A DNA stretch of 64,000 nt, taken from positions 719,518-783,517 of the forward strand of contig NW_020949602.1 in NCBI RefSeq assembly GCF_900497805.2. The letters run 5' to 3'. Made by a program: the position numbers and the translations under genes. The notes under the pieces were generated by a model. It ran no database searches. It worked only from the letters and a program-made list of their open reading frames with translations, and had not been told where the DNA came from. Every line of letters begins with the position of its first letter. Position 1 is the first letter of the stretch. This document shows positions 21,050-31,949 of the stretch, piece by piece. Origin of the DNA: Vombatus ursinus. Taxonomy: Eukaryota > Chordata > Mammalia > Diprotodontia > Vombatidae.

Positions 21050-21370
21050 ATCTCTTAGGTTGTTGTCTTTTCATCTCTGTTCCCTGGCACACTTTAGGGA
21101 TGTGATGAATGCTTGTTGATTGCCTGTGTCTCTTCTATTTCGCCCCTCTGAGCTGTACGTGTCTCCAGGGCAGGTCTTCTCTGTCCCTCCCCTGGAACCT
21201 GACACAGGGCCTGGCACACAGCTGGAGCTTAACGAATGTCTGTTTAGTGATTGTCTGGGTCATCTCTAGCTGAGCTGTAAGCACCCTGAGGGTAAGGGCC
21301 TTGCCTGTGTGCTTCTGTACCTCCCCTCCCTCCCTGCCACATGGATGGGGCTTGAAGGATGTTGTTGACA
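21050..21370 (+). repeat. Three successive L2-like 3' ends
   Basis: Three adjoining forward segments each carry the L2 terminal pattern: '...CCTGGCACACTTTAGGGATG...AATGCTTGTTGATT', then '...GGCCTGGCACACAGCTGGAG CTTAACGAATG' (broken here), then '...AAGCACCCTGAGGGTAAGGG'. This suggests local duplication of one L2 end. Confidence 0.5.
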
Positions 21371-21572
21371 AGGCCCTGATTGGAATTGGCTTTTACTGCT
21401 GTGACGGGGCATCAGAAACGTGCAGTTACCACATGCCCACGCAACTAGAACAGCTTGTCATTGGCTTCAGAGAGAGAGAGGCCCTGGCACCCGAGCATGA
21501 TTCCCCTTGTCCTGCATAGGACATGTTTTCTGGACCATACCTGCTATAGAGTTATGGCTTCCAGGGGGCCAG

Positions 21573-21802
21573 CCTCCTCCCTTGGGGCCAGCCTCCTCCC
21601 ATGGGTTCAGCCTCCTCCCTTGGGGCCCGCCTCCTCCCATGGGTCTAGCCTCCTCCCTTGGGGCCCGCCTCCTCCCTTGGGGCCCGCCTCCTCCCTTCGA
21701 TTCAGCCTCCTCCCTTGGGGCCCGCCCCCTCCCTTGGGGCCAGCCTCCTCCCTTGGGCCCGCCTCCTCCCTTGGGGCCAGCCTCCTCCCTTGGGTCTTAC
21801 TT
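21573..21802 (+). repeat. 19-bp minisatellite, about 12 units, at the LRRC42 3' splice site
   Basis: About twelve units of CAGCCTCCTCCCTTGGGGC run head to tail, with variants (CCCATGGGTT, CCCTTCGATT, GCCCCCTCCC). The array ends about 20 bases before the acceptor of the first coding exon of LRRC42, so it occupies the branch-point and polypyrimidine region; the tract nearest the acceptor is CTTACTTTTTGTAG. It happens to be open in all three forward frames, extending the LRRC42 frame upstream of its true ATG. Confidence 0.93.
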
Positions 21803-21823
21803 TTTGTAGGTGCAGCCAGAGGA

Positions 21824-24800
21824 ATGTCTTGCTACCTCAGATCACGAAGTTGCCCGGACCCGGGTCCTCTCTATGTCAGGGAAAATGGCCGCCTGCACAT
21901 GGTAAGCCTTGCCCTCGATGGCGTCACGAGCGGTCTGCGGGAGCCAAGGCCTTTGAGGTTGTTTCCCAAAGGTTTCTCCGTGGAGCTCTGCATGAACCGG
22001 GAAGACGACGCAGCCCGGAAGGAGAAGACGGACCACTTCATCTTCACCTACACCAGGGAGGGGAACCTGCGGTACTCAGCCAAGTCTCTCTTCAGCCTCG
22101 TGCTGGGCTTCATCTCCGACAACGTTGACCACATCGACTCCCTCATCGGCTTCCCCGAGCAGATCGCCGAGAAGCTCTTCTGTGCCGCGGAAGCCAGGCA
22201 CAAGTTCACGGAGCCGGGTGCGGGGCTGCGCGCCTTGCAGAAGTTTACGGAGGCCTACGGGCGTCTGGTGCTCTGCTCGCTCTGTCTTCGGAACAGGTCA
22301 GTGGGGGTCCTAAACTCAGGGAGGCGACAGACGTAGGCTTTGGTTAGGGATGATTTCCCAAAGAATGAGAGTGGCTCTCGGGAGATGGGGTGAGCTCCCC
22401 ATCAAGGGAGGACAGTCTGGTTCAGGTGATGCCCCAGGATGCTGAGCTTCTTGGATGGGTTTGCCTTCCTCGTTCAGCCCCCCATTTTACAGGTGAGAGA
22501 CTGAGGCCCAGGGAGAGAAAATGACTTAGGAATGTAGGTTTCTCAAGCCAGAATTAAGAGGGACCTCAACAGCTATCTATAAAGAGAGGTCAACCTCTTC
22601 TTCGGAAGGGGCCAAAGGTTTCTAGTTTTATTTGTGAAGGTCGTGTTGAGGTATTTCTGGTCTGGGGTGACATCATGAAAATCCCATACTGAAGGGACGA
22701 GGTTTTTTGGCCAGATTAGGAAGGGAATTGCAAGGACGGGGGCTTTGTAGTGCAGGAAACAGCGTAGCCCAGGCTCGCTGTCCAGCAGGAGTCTGAGCTG
22801 CTCTGGCCTGCCCAGTCATCTCCTCTCCTCCACCCCCGGATTTCCCTCTGGGCCTCTCATATGGGGAGCCGTCGCCTGGGGTTCCCAACAGGGATTCCTT
22901 TCCTCTCTGGCTGGGTTCCTGACCTTGACTTTGCTAAGCCCCATAATCATGTTTGCCCACTCTCATGCTCTTCACTGACAATCCTTGTTCTAGAACTACA
23001 AAAATCTCTTGATTAATTTCTCGGAGGCTGCATGTTTTCTTTCTCTGATTGCCCAGTAATCCCCCAAATCCCCATTAACTCTTATTGGAAGATGGAAAAC
23101 TGCAGCTTTATTTACAGCGCAATTAAAATGTGACTGGCTGGATAAGGTTCCTCTGTGTACCCAGCTGAGCCTGTCATCTTTGATTCAGCATTTGCTAGGG
23201 GCTTCCAGGCCCTGAGCCATCTGCCCCTGGGGCACTTCTCTTGGTGCTTGGGGGAGGGAAGCAGCTGGCCCTGGGTCCTGCCTCCTCCCCTGCCACGCCC
23301 TGCAGGCCTCAGCCCTCCGCACTCCAAGGGCTGGTCCTAGCACACCACCTTTTCAGGCCCTTTGCTGCATGGCAGCATGGCCATTATTCCCCCAGCACTT
23401 GGGCCTGGCATCTGCCAGGGCCCAGAGAATGCACGCTCACCCCTCTCCATGCTCGGCAGGTATCTGGTGATTTCGGAAAAGCTCGAAGAGATCAAGTCTT
23501 TCCGGGAGCTGACCTGCCTGGATCTTTCTTGCTGTAAGCTTGGGGACGAGCATGAGCTCCTGGAGCATCTCACCAACGAGGCCCTGTCCAGGTAGGGCCT
23601 GCCATCCGCGCCACACAGAGGCCCCAGAGACCACTGAGTCTTCGGACCTCGGGGGCCATCGAGGTCCCACACGGAGAGTAGGTAGCAGGGGCGGATTTTG
23701 AATCCAGGGCCTTTTGCATTGTCCCATGCCGTCTGTTGAGGACTTGGTGCTTTCTGATGGCCTCCGTGGGCTGTGTCCATTCTCTCCTGCCCGTGCTACT
23801 AAATGCAAGACCATGCCTTAGGTCACCTGCCATGCACGCCAGGCTGGCCACTGGAGGTGTTCTGTGTGAGGTCGCAGAGAATGACTGTGCTAGGTGCTGA
23901 CTTTTCCTGTCCATTCCATAGCTACAGAGCTACTCAGCTGTTCTCGTAGACCACACAGATGCTTTGGGGAGCTGGCTCCCACTCATCCTCTTGGCAAATT
24001 ATCTTTGAGTTCCTTGGGGGAAAATTGATAGCCCTGCAACTAGCGTGGCATGGAGCTTTGCTGAACTCAGCCGTCCTGGTCTCGCGGCAGTGTCCCTCCA
24101 GTCTGGTCTGACCTGCCACTGCTCGGTGGGCTAGCAGAGCTGTCCAGTGCTCACATGGCCTAGACGACTGTGCGGGCAGGGCTTAAGGAATGGGGAGGGG
24201 CGTCATTTTTTACCTTGTTTGAACAGTTAGTTATACGTAACCAAAAACATCACTTTTGAGAATCTTCGTTAAAAAAAATTCAGTCAGTTTGGTTCATTCC
24301 ACCTGTGTGCTGGACGCCATGATAGGCAGTTGGGTATAAAGACAGAAAAGCGGATGACATTGAATGAGACCAACGCACGTGTGTGGAATGAATGTTTGCA
24401 GAGTAAATTCAAGGAGTCCGGGAGGGCAGGGCACAGATGCCTGTCCAGCCAGTGCTGGGGCCACTCGAGGGAGGTGGGTCAGCGCAGCCCCTTGCGAGCA
24501 CAACCCCAAGTAAATTCTGGCGTCTGTGGCCTCGCCCCCACAGCGTGACCCAGCTCCGCCTGAAGGACAATTGCCTCTCCGATGCCGGGGTGCGGAGAAT
24601 GACGGCTCCCGTTCGGGTGATGAGAAGAGGACTGGAAAACCTGGCCTTACTCGACCTGTCCTGTAAGTTGGGCGATGTCACAGTGGGAGGCCGCCGGCCT
24701 GGAGTCTGCCCCGGGCTCGTGTGCATCGTCCATTCTCTGGGACCAGATTTGGCTCATGCAGCAGCTCAGGCTGGGCTCCGTTCTGTCAACTTTTAATGAA

Positions 24801-27800
24801 CCAGTTAGGATTTTTTTATTCTGAACTTGAGCAACACCGAGAAAGAGCATTTCTGGGTGCAAAGTAGAATTTGTAGAGGGCTGGTGTGTGTGATGTGTGA
24901 ATCTCTTTTCTCCTGAGTCCATTCAAAGCTGCCCTGCTCCTGTCTGAGCTTCCTTCTCTCCTTGCACCCTTTTCAGATGTTTTAGTGCCCCCCCCATTCT
25001 TTCTTTCCCTTTCTTCCTTCCTCTTTCTTCTTTTCCTTTCCTTCCTCTCTTCCTTCCTCCCTTTTTTCTTCCCTCTCTTCCTTTCTTTTCCTTTCCTTCA
25101 TTGCTTCCTGCTTTCCTCTCCCCATCACTACCTCTTCTCCCCCTCAGACTCCTCCCCTAATTAAACACAGGAAAGACCCCTGGTAATGTCCACGCTGTGC
25201 CAGAGCTCCTCCTTCCATCAGGGAATCTGTAGCAGGGTCCTCCCGGCCCTGCTCCTACCACTCTGTGTCAGGGGTCCCTGGCATGGTCTCCTGGTGCTTT
25301 CCTCCAGCCCAGTAATGTTTCGTTACATTTATACGTGACGTTCCCTTAGGTTCTAAGCCTTTTTGTCTTCTGCTCCCTCCTTGAGGACAAGAAAATTTGT
25401 TTTGCTTGTGACTAATCTCTGCCCACACAGTGGCCGCCTTCTTGATGCCACCCTCATCCCTGCCCGTCTGCTCATTGAGCTTGCATACCTCCTTCTGTGT
25501 TTATAAGGGTGGGTGAGGGTGGAGTGTTCCACCTCCCCTTGGCTGTGCTAGAGAAGAATGAAGCCCCCCCATGTTTGTGTCCCCTTCCTCCTTTCTGCAC
25601 TAGAGGATGCCTCCTTTTACCCTTCCTTCTCCTGCCCCTATTAGAACCCTTAGGACAGATCCCCTCTACCCTTACGCCCTGTTTTTCTCATTTAACTCTG
25701 TTAATTTCCTTTGAAGACATTAAGATTCTGAGGTGACACGTGTTTCTTCTCCCCAGTTAGGATGTCAGGCCTTCATTATCTCACTGCTCCTTCCAGTTGC
25801 TCCAGTAAATGTACCTTTCTAGGTTTCTCTTGCTTCTGCATTTCACAATCCCAGCTCAGCTCTGGCCTTTCCATCAGAAATGCTTGGAAGTCTTCTCTTC
25901 TATGCAAGGTCCATTTTTCTGCTGTAGAAGTGTGCTCAACTTTGCAGGCACAGTCTTCCTTGGACTCTAGTTCTGGCTGCTTGGATATTTACTCTTCAGT
26001 GTGGAAGCTCTGGCAATGTGGCCGTGACATTCCAGGCTTTTCCTTTTGGGTCTCCTTTTAGGAGATGATCAGTGGATTCTTTCTGTCTTCACTTTGCCTC
26101 CTGGTTTAGGAGATCTGGGCAGTTTTCATCTATGAATTCTTTTTCTTTTTTGAGGCAATTGCAGTTAAGTGGCTTAGCCATATAGCTGGTAAGTGTCTCA
26201 GGCCAGATTTGAACTCGGGTCCTCCTGACTCCAGGACTGGTGCTCTATCCACTGTGCCACCTCGCTGCCCCTCCTTGATGAATTCTTGAAGAGAGTCTTC
26301 AGGCTTTTAGGTTGTCAGGGAGTCCACTGCTTGGCTGAGATTACCAGCTCCTCTCCTACTCTTTCTCCTTACAATTCCTTCTTCCGGGGCTTTTGCAGTC
26401 CTGGTGGAAATTCTGTTTTTTCCTTTGTGTGCCCTCTTTGTTAGGGAGTTAGGCTCTCCTTCTAGGTTAGTTTTTTGGAGTCATTAATTATGTTTTTTGT
26501 TGGTATTGTAATGCTTATTAAAATAATGCTATAGGTAAATAGCAGCAGCAAAGAGCCAGAGAATTAAAATGTAAAATCCCAATACAAACCTGCCCCCAGG
26601 GAAGAAGACCCTTAAGCGATGGAAAAGTACATGAGCAGCTTGTCCCAGTGGCAGTAAGGATGGTGTCTTCCATGTGCCTTCATGCCAAAGGTTGGAACTG
26701 GCGAAGGTGTGGGTCTCTGTTTGGTAGCCTGAACCCACGCCCCATCCCCCCACTCTGAGTCAATTATCTAATCTTGCTGTCAGAAAAACTGCATGTTTGA
26801 ATGAGAAATGAATCTGATAGAGAACAATAGTGCTGAGATTCTAGAAACTCTGCTATTTTTCAGTCAATCCACAATTTTGTTGGCCCTGTTTTTGAGATCG
26901 TATAGAGCCTCCAGTCATTGCTTAGAGGGGTTGGGGTCTTCTTAGGTTCCTCTCCTCTCCAGACTTTGTGGCTGCATTGGGCACCTGTGACCCTGTGGCC
27001 AGGCCCTGCTGCTCCCTGGCCCTTTGGAGGGCCTACCCCCTGGAGCGTCCTGAGGAGCGGCCTGGAGAACCACGTGTCAGCCCTGCCTCCTTCCCTGCTG
27101 CCCCCTGGTGGGAGCTCAGCTGTTGATCTCTCCGGTGTCCGTTTGGCTTCTTGCTGGCGTAGGATCGTCTGTCTCCATCCAGGCTCCCCCCGGCCAGACC
27201 TTGGTCTTTGATTTCATTCCTCGGCTTCCTGGGCGTGTTGTTCTCTGGGTGTTGCCTGTGTTCGGATGGGTAATCTCGAGGTTCCCTGAACTCCTCTTCC
27301 CGCTCTCATCCGCTAGCACCAGTCATCGCTCGGCCATTCCACTTGGTTCTTGGCAGTGCCTTTGAGGGCTGAGTGGATCCGTAGGGTGGTGAGCCCACAG
27401 ACCCTGGGCCAGCAGTGGCTGTTTTGGTGGGTGTTGGACCTGTCGGACCCTGGGCTTCCTGCCGGGCACGTTGTGTCCAGCTGTGGGGCTGCTGGGCGGT
27501 AAGCCCCAGCCAAGGACCATCTCCGGTGGTGGATGACGCTCTGCCAGGTCCGCAGAGCGCGTCCCGTGCTGTGAATGACGCTCCGCCAGGTCCGCAGAGC
27601 GCGTCCCGTGCTGTGGACGAGGAGTGAGGCTTAGGGAGGGCATCGCAGCTGGGACTCGGGCCTCCTGATGCCACTGCCCCCACCAGCCCCCCTTGTTTCC
27701 GTCAGATGTTCACGATTCTGCCGCTGAGCTTGAATGGATGCCCCAGAGACTGGCAGAGGTGCAGGGGAAGTTCTCTTGTTCCCTACACGATTCCAAAGTA

Positions 27801-30800
27801 GACACTGTCACTTAATGTCAGCCAGTCAGCAGGCACTCATTTATGCTCGGCCTGTGCAGAATCCTGGGGATCCAGGAAAGTCCTGAAACAGCCATGCCCC
27901 TCGAGGGGCGTACAATCTGAAAGGGGATGGGCCACAGTCCAGATTATCCACAGTGAATGGAAGCTCACCTCAGAGGGGCACTGGAGCGTCTGGGGGAGGC
28001 AGGAGAGGCCTCCTGAAGAAGCCAGGATCTGACCCGAGCCTTTCAGGAGACCAGAGATTTCCAGGGGGAGCTATGGGGAGCATCCCAGGGACCGAGGGAG
28101 TGCCAGGTGCAAGGAGCAGCGGTGGACCAGTGAGGAAGGGGCCAGGGCATGAAGGAGGGCTTTGACGATCGTCGTGTATTGGCCACCTCCAGTTTATCCT
28201 GACTGGCTCCTGTTTGCACCTAGTTATTTTCATGTTGTCAGCCCCATTAGACCAGAGCTCCTTGAGGGAAGGGGCTGTTTGTTGCCTTTTGTGTGCCTGG
28301 TACACAGTAGGTGCTCAATAAGTGTTTGCTTGCTAACTGTGTTTTCTAGTAGTTCTTGGACTCGTGATTAGCGTTTGGCCCAAAGTCTGATTTTCATAGA
28401 AATGGGCCCCTGTGGTTCACTTTCTAGGTAATCCGGAGATCACCGATGCAGGAATCGGCTACCTCTTCTCTTTCAGAAAACTGAACTGTCTGGATATCTC
28501 TGGGACCGGCCTTCAGGTGAGAGCGCGGTCCTCCTTTGGGGGAAGGTCCGCGTGTCAGCTGATGCCCTGGCGGGGGCAATCTGCACCGTACTGACCCGTG
28601 TCTCCCTTCCTTAGGACGTGAAGGCCGTCATGCACAAGCTTCAGACTCACATTGGCCTCGTTCACTCCAAAGTGCCTTTGAAGGAATTCGACCACAGCGG
28701 CTGTAAGACGGAGGGCTGGGCAGACCAGGTACCCTGGGGAACACCTTCATCTTGTGCTCTGAACATAGCCTTAGTGTGTTTCAAGACCGCGAGCCCCGGG
28801 AGGCGGGGACCTCATCTGAGCGGGATTTAGCGTCTCTCTCATGGCCCAGCACGAACTTGGCCCCCACTGAAGGCTTAACGAGTGAGCGTTGGACCCTCTG
28901 CAGAGCGGTGTGAACATGTCTTTTCTTCATAGCCATGTTATACCCATTTTATAGATGGGGAAACAAGTCCCTCATGGCTCCATCCTGGCCCCTCTCCACG
29001 ACTCCGTTGGGTGATCTCGGCTCCCATGGTTTCGGTTACATCCATGTGGGTGACTCTCAGATCTCCCTCCCCACCTCCAGGTGTCTTTCAGACATTCTGA
29101 CCTGGGTGTCCCACAGGCATCTCAAATGTAGCATGTCTAGAACTGAACCTGTTTGTCTCCTCAGGCCTTCCCCTCTCCTGACTCTTCTGTTCACTTGAAA
29201 GGGCGCCACCATCCTGCCGGCCACCCAGGGCTGGTCAGGCCATTTCTGCCCCTGTGATGTCCTCTCACCTGCAGCCCCCTTGGTTCAGAACCTCATTTAC
29301 CGCCTCCTGCTTAGTGTAGTGCAGGAGCCTCCCCCCAGGCTCTCCTGGCTCTGACCTTGTCCCTTCTTTCCTCCCTTCCCTCCCTTCCCTCCATGCATGG
29401 CTCCCTATTACCTTCAGGATCAAATCTGAAATCCTCAGTCTGGATTTTTATAGCTTGGCCCCCTCCTGCCTTTGCAGGCTTCCTCCACCACACACACAGA
29501 CACACACACACACCCCCCCCACGTGATCCAGGACACGCCCTCCTCTGGCCATCTTCCTCGTGCTCTCCCTTCTCATCTCTGCCTCCTGCATCTGCGTCTT
29601 CCACCAAGTCCCAGCTAAAACCTTGCCTTCTCCAGGAAGCCTCTCCCAGGCCCCCTTCCCGCCTGTACCGTGTTTGTAAATAGGTTTTGTCATGTGTCTC
29701 CCCCTTTTGATGGGAGCACCTTGAGGGCAAGGAATATCATGGACCTTTCTCTGTCTCCGGTGCTTAGCCCTGGGCCGTGCACACAGTAGGCACTTCATAA
29801 ATGCTGCCAGCACTCTCCCCCCTGCACCAGTGCTGCTGCTGCACATGGACGTCCGTGATCGCCTTTGCACTGTGCCGCCTTGTGGCAGAGCAGCACCTAA
29901 CATTTATGTAGCACCTGCTATGTGCCGGGCACTGTGCTAAGCGCTTTACAAGTATCATCCCATTCGATCCTCACAACGGCCTTGGGAGGGAGGGGTATTA
30001 TTATCCCCACTTTACAGATAAGGCAACTGAGGCAGACAGAGGTGAAGTGACCTGCCCAGGGTCACACAGCTAGTGAGCATCTGAGACCTCGTGCTCTTCC
30101 CACTGGGTCACTTGGCTGCTTGCCACCAGGGTGGATAGGAGACGTCGGAAGCTTAGAATGGGGGACCAGCACTTTGTAGTGCCAGGCTCTGTCCTGGGCC
30201 CAGGAGGTGTGAAGGCTGAAGACAGTCTGTGCCCTCCAGGAGCTTACATCTTATGGGGGAGGACAAACCACATGATCTTAAGGCTCCGGGCCTGGCGTCA
30301 GGAGGCCTCCCCTGCTGCCTCTGGCTGGTCATACGGTCCTGGACAAGTGACGCCCCTCCCGGAGCTTTGCTGTCCTCAATTCAGTGGGCCTAGGGCCCCG
30401 TGGCTGGCCCTTCCAGGCCAGGAGGTCTCTGAGAGGCTCCCATGCCCATCTGGGGGCAGGGGTACTCTGGGTCCCTGGTGGGGTGGGGTGCTGCCTGCCG
30501 GACCCCTTTGGTGGGATGGTAGTGGATTCCATGGTGTTCTCTGTTCCAGATTGTCCTGCAGTGGGAGCGCGTGATCTCTGGAGCTGTCGCAGGCCAGGAC
30601 AAGCCCCGGACGGCGGCGTCGCGTTTCTGTACGTACCTCTGGCCGCAGCTTCGCCTCTGCCCTGTGATTAAACCTGTTGATTATTGTGCTCAGCAGGAAA
30701 GCCAGAGGCACAGTGTCAGAGCTGGGAGGTCATCTAGAGATGATCGCCCAGGACCATGTAGGAGACTGAGGCCCAGGTTAAGTGGGTGCCCGAGGGTGCC

Positions 30801-31593
30801 CCCACAGCTAGTAAGTAGCTGAGCCAGGACTCACACCCAGGTCTTGGACCCCAGAGCTTTCCCACCAGAGGACTGGCTTGTTCTGGGAGTGTGGGGCCTG
30901 CTGCACTCAGAGGCACCAGCGTGGTCTGGGTTTGGTCCACGAGGCTTGATGCCTCAGGCGGCCTTCTGTCCATACGGCCTGTCATGTGTCAGAGTGACCT
31001 GGAGGGTACCCAGACCCTTCCTTAATACTCTCTACAACAAACTGAAATGAAAAGGGGCCAGCAGCGAACCCTGGGCACCAGGCCGAGTAGGGGCAGTCAC
31101 AGGGAGGCCGGTGGCTGTTTGGTGTGTGGAGGAAAGTCATAATACTTGGAGCCATCCCCACCTGGAATTGCCTGCTGTGACAGGTAGTGAGCTCACTGTC
31201 ACTGGAGGTTGTGGAGTGGAGATAGATGAGCCCTGTGCAGGGTTCTCGCACTGGGTAGGGTGGGCCTTGATGTCCCCTCAGACTCTCACAGCGGACTGAA
31301 TCTCTGTCTTTGCTTCTGACCTAGATGGAAAGCGGCCTCGGACGGAAGCCCCTTCCAAGTGTCCCTTAGCAGATACAAACTCTGGTGAGAAACTGCAGTT
31401 CTACAAAGAGAAGGCCGTGGCGGAATGCCACGGGCCGTCGTTGAAACGGGAGGCGGCCACGAGCCAGGAACTCAAGAGCGCCAAGAAGAGAGTGCGGGAG
31501 GAGCCCGAGAAGGAAGCACCGAGCTCACCGTCCTCCAGGCAGAAGTATGTCTGCCTCACCGTGGAGGACTGGAACTTGCTTAATTCTTACTGA
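21824..31593 (+). CDS. LRRC42: LRRC42, leucine-rich repeat-containing protein 42 (complete, 7 coding exons)
   Basis: Coding exons: 21824-22296, 23460-23591, 24544-24662, 28428-28516, 28615-28728, 30550-30628, 31325-31593. Phases agree at every GT-AG junction, giving 424 aa; human is about 428. The protein starts MSCYLRSRSCPDPGPLYVRE. The N-terminal ~155 residues form the conserved family-specific part (ending YGRLVLCSLCLRNR). LRR units follow at about 165-285 (LTCLDLSCCKL, VTQLRLKDNCLSD, LALLDLSCNPEIT, LNCLDISGTGL). The charged, low-complexity C-terminus has basic clusters (GKRPR, KKRVREE) that could act in nuclear import, and ends KYVCLTVEDWNLLNSY. Human studies place it in the nucleus with a role in cell growth; its biochemistry is unknown to me. 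Intron 6 starts with a weak donor, GTACCC. The ATG was chosen by family match; the upstream open frame is a minisatellite. Confidence 0.95.
22297..23459. other. LRRC42 intron 2
   Basis: Contains a MIR-like piece near 22475-22530 and otherwise unrecognised DNA. The AT-rich part at 23000-23140 ('AGCGCAATTAAAATGTGACT') looks unlike its surroundings; I cannot tell whether it is a conserved element. Confidence 0.4.
24280..24430 (-). repeat. L2 LINE 3' tail, reverse
   Basis: 'GTGTGCTGGACGCCATGATA', 'GGCAGTTGGGTATAAAGACA' and 'GAATGAGACCAACGCACGTG' follow the reverse L2 terminus loosely. Confidence 0.4.
24997..25099 (+). repeat. Uninterrupted 103-nt polypyrimidine tract in LRRC42 intron 4
   Basis: Every base from 24997 to 25099 is C or T, made of TTTCC/CTTCC-like units. 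Such tracts can form triplex (H-DNA) in supercoiled DNA. It lies on the sense strand, well away from both splice sites of the intron. Confidence 0.95.
25755..26500 (-). repeat. L1 LINE fragment, reverse, split by a SINE
   Basis: 'TTTTGGGTCTCCTTTTAGGA', 'GATGATCAGTGGATTCTTTC' and 'CAGTTTTCATCTATGAATTC', then (after the SINE) 'TTGAAGAGAGTCTTCAGGCT', match the antisense strand of marsupial L1 elements as I remember them. The L1 part resumes across the SINE, which shows insertion order. Outer edges are approximate. Confidence 0.45.
26141..26276 (-). repeat. WSINE1/SINE1-type marsupial SINE, reverse, with target duplication
   Basis: Reverse copy: 'CAGATTTGAACTCGGGTCCT', 'CCTGACTCCAGGACTGGTGC', 'TCTATCCACTGTGCCACCTC'. 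The flanks share ATGAATTCTT (about 26131 and 26278), a target-site duplication. Confidence 0.85.
26520..27530. other. LRRC42 intron 4, mid part
   Basis: No repeat or gene recognised. The region 27000-27320 is GC-rich, with open frames on both strands that look like nothing known. Confidence 0.35.
27535..27618 (+). repeat. 42-bp direct duplication, two units
   Basis: Units 27535-27576 and 27577-27618 differ at only three positions (CTCTGCC against CTCCGCC, and GTGAAT against GTGGAC). Each holds CCAGGTCCGCAGAGCGCGTC, CpG-rich in an otherwise CpG-poor intron. The unit is 14 codons, so frames stay open through it on both strands. Confidence 0.9.
27815..28335. repeat. L2 LINE: reverse 3' UTR then forward 3' end
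   Basis: 27815-28180 is a reverse L2 copy ('GCAGGCACTCATTTATGCTC', then 'GGCCTCCTGAAGAAGCCAGG', 'CCAGTGAGGAAGGGGCCAGG'). 28245-28335 is a forward L2 terminus ('CCAGAGCTCCTTGAGGGAAG', 'GTACACAGTAGGTGCTCAAT'). Their facing 3' ends suggest two separate insertions. Confidence 0.65.
28950..29805 (+). repeat. L2 LINE: ORF2 end and 3' UTR, in LRRC42 intron 6
   Basis: Begins with decayed ORF2 end (reading GDSQISLPTSRCLSDILTWV and SHRHLKCSMSRTEP), then 3' UTR ('CATGGCTCCCTATTACCTTC', 'CTTCTCCAGGAAGCCTCTCC'), ending 'CACACAGTAGGCACTTCATA'. A CA-rich microsatellite (about 29492-29512) followed by a C-run sits inside it. Confidence 0.75.
29890..30100 (-). repeat. MIR SINE, reverse
   Basis: Nearly complete: 'CATTTATGTAGCACCTGCTA', 'TGTGCCGGGCACTGTGCTAA', 'CGATCCTCACAACGGCCTTG', 'TTTACAGATAAGGCAACTGA', 'GGGTCACACAGCTAGTGAGC'. 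Confidence 0.88.
30700..30870 (-). repeat. MIR SINE, reverse, degraded
   Basis: 'AGGAGACTGAGGCCCAGGTT', 'CCCACAGCTAGTAAGTAGCT' and 'GACTCACACCCAGGTCTTGG' mark the reverse core. It lies in LRRC42 intron 7 just after exon 7. Confidence 0.65.
31040..31290 (+). repeat. Unclassified amniote repeat fragment
   Basis: 'CCTGGAATTGCCTGCTGTGA' and 'AGCTCACTGTCACTGGAGGT' resemble the later part of the same dispersed repeat seen at 17190. It ends about 35 bases before the last LRRC42 exon. Confidence 0.4.
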
Positions 31594-31812
31594 TGGGCGG
31601 GGGGGGGGGTGGCCTCTGGCCCCAGCTGTGCCACGGAGCGCCAGGGGCCGGGCGACGTTGGGCTTTGGGTTTGGGATTGGGTCGCGGCCTGGTCAAGCCA
31701 GCCAAGGTGGCGGGGCGCTCGCATCCGGAGTGGGAGGAGGCCAGCGTTTCTACTGTATATTTTCAATACATAGTAATTTTTCAAATAAACCTTTTTGCTG
31801 TTGTTAGCTGGC
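31594..31812 (+). other. LRRC42: LRRC42 3' UTR with G-run and poly(A) signal
   Basis: The 3' UTR is short, about 200 bases. An 11-G run (31599-31609) with further G-runs starts six bases past the stop codon, a possible RNA G-quadruplex. The poly(A) signal AATAAA is at 31784-31789, with TG-rich sequence (TTTTTGCTGTTGTTAG) downstream as expected. The cleavage site is estimated at about 31805. Confidence 0.8.
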
Positions 31813-31897
31813 GTTGTCAGATTTGAGGTGGGGCCACAGCTTTGGAGGGGTGTCCTGGAGCCCCCGACAGAGGTCGGCTTCCACGTCTCTAGCCGCG

Positions 31898-31915
31898 CCC
31901 CCCCCCCCCCCCCCC
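31898..31915 (+). repeat. 18-base poly-C run downstream of LRRC42
   Basis: An unbroken run of 18 C, about 100 bases past the LRRC42 poly(A) signal. The opposite strand is poly-G. Confidence 0.95.
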
Positions 31916-31949
31916 GGGAGGTTGGAGCACGGATCGCTCAGGCAGCAGC

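Noticed and set aside
21455-22336. A 293-aa open frame that would extend LRRC42 upstream
   Set aside because: The extra N-terminus is the translated minisatellite. The family start (MSCYLRS) lies 14 bases after a good splice acceptor.
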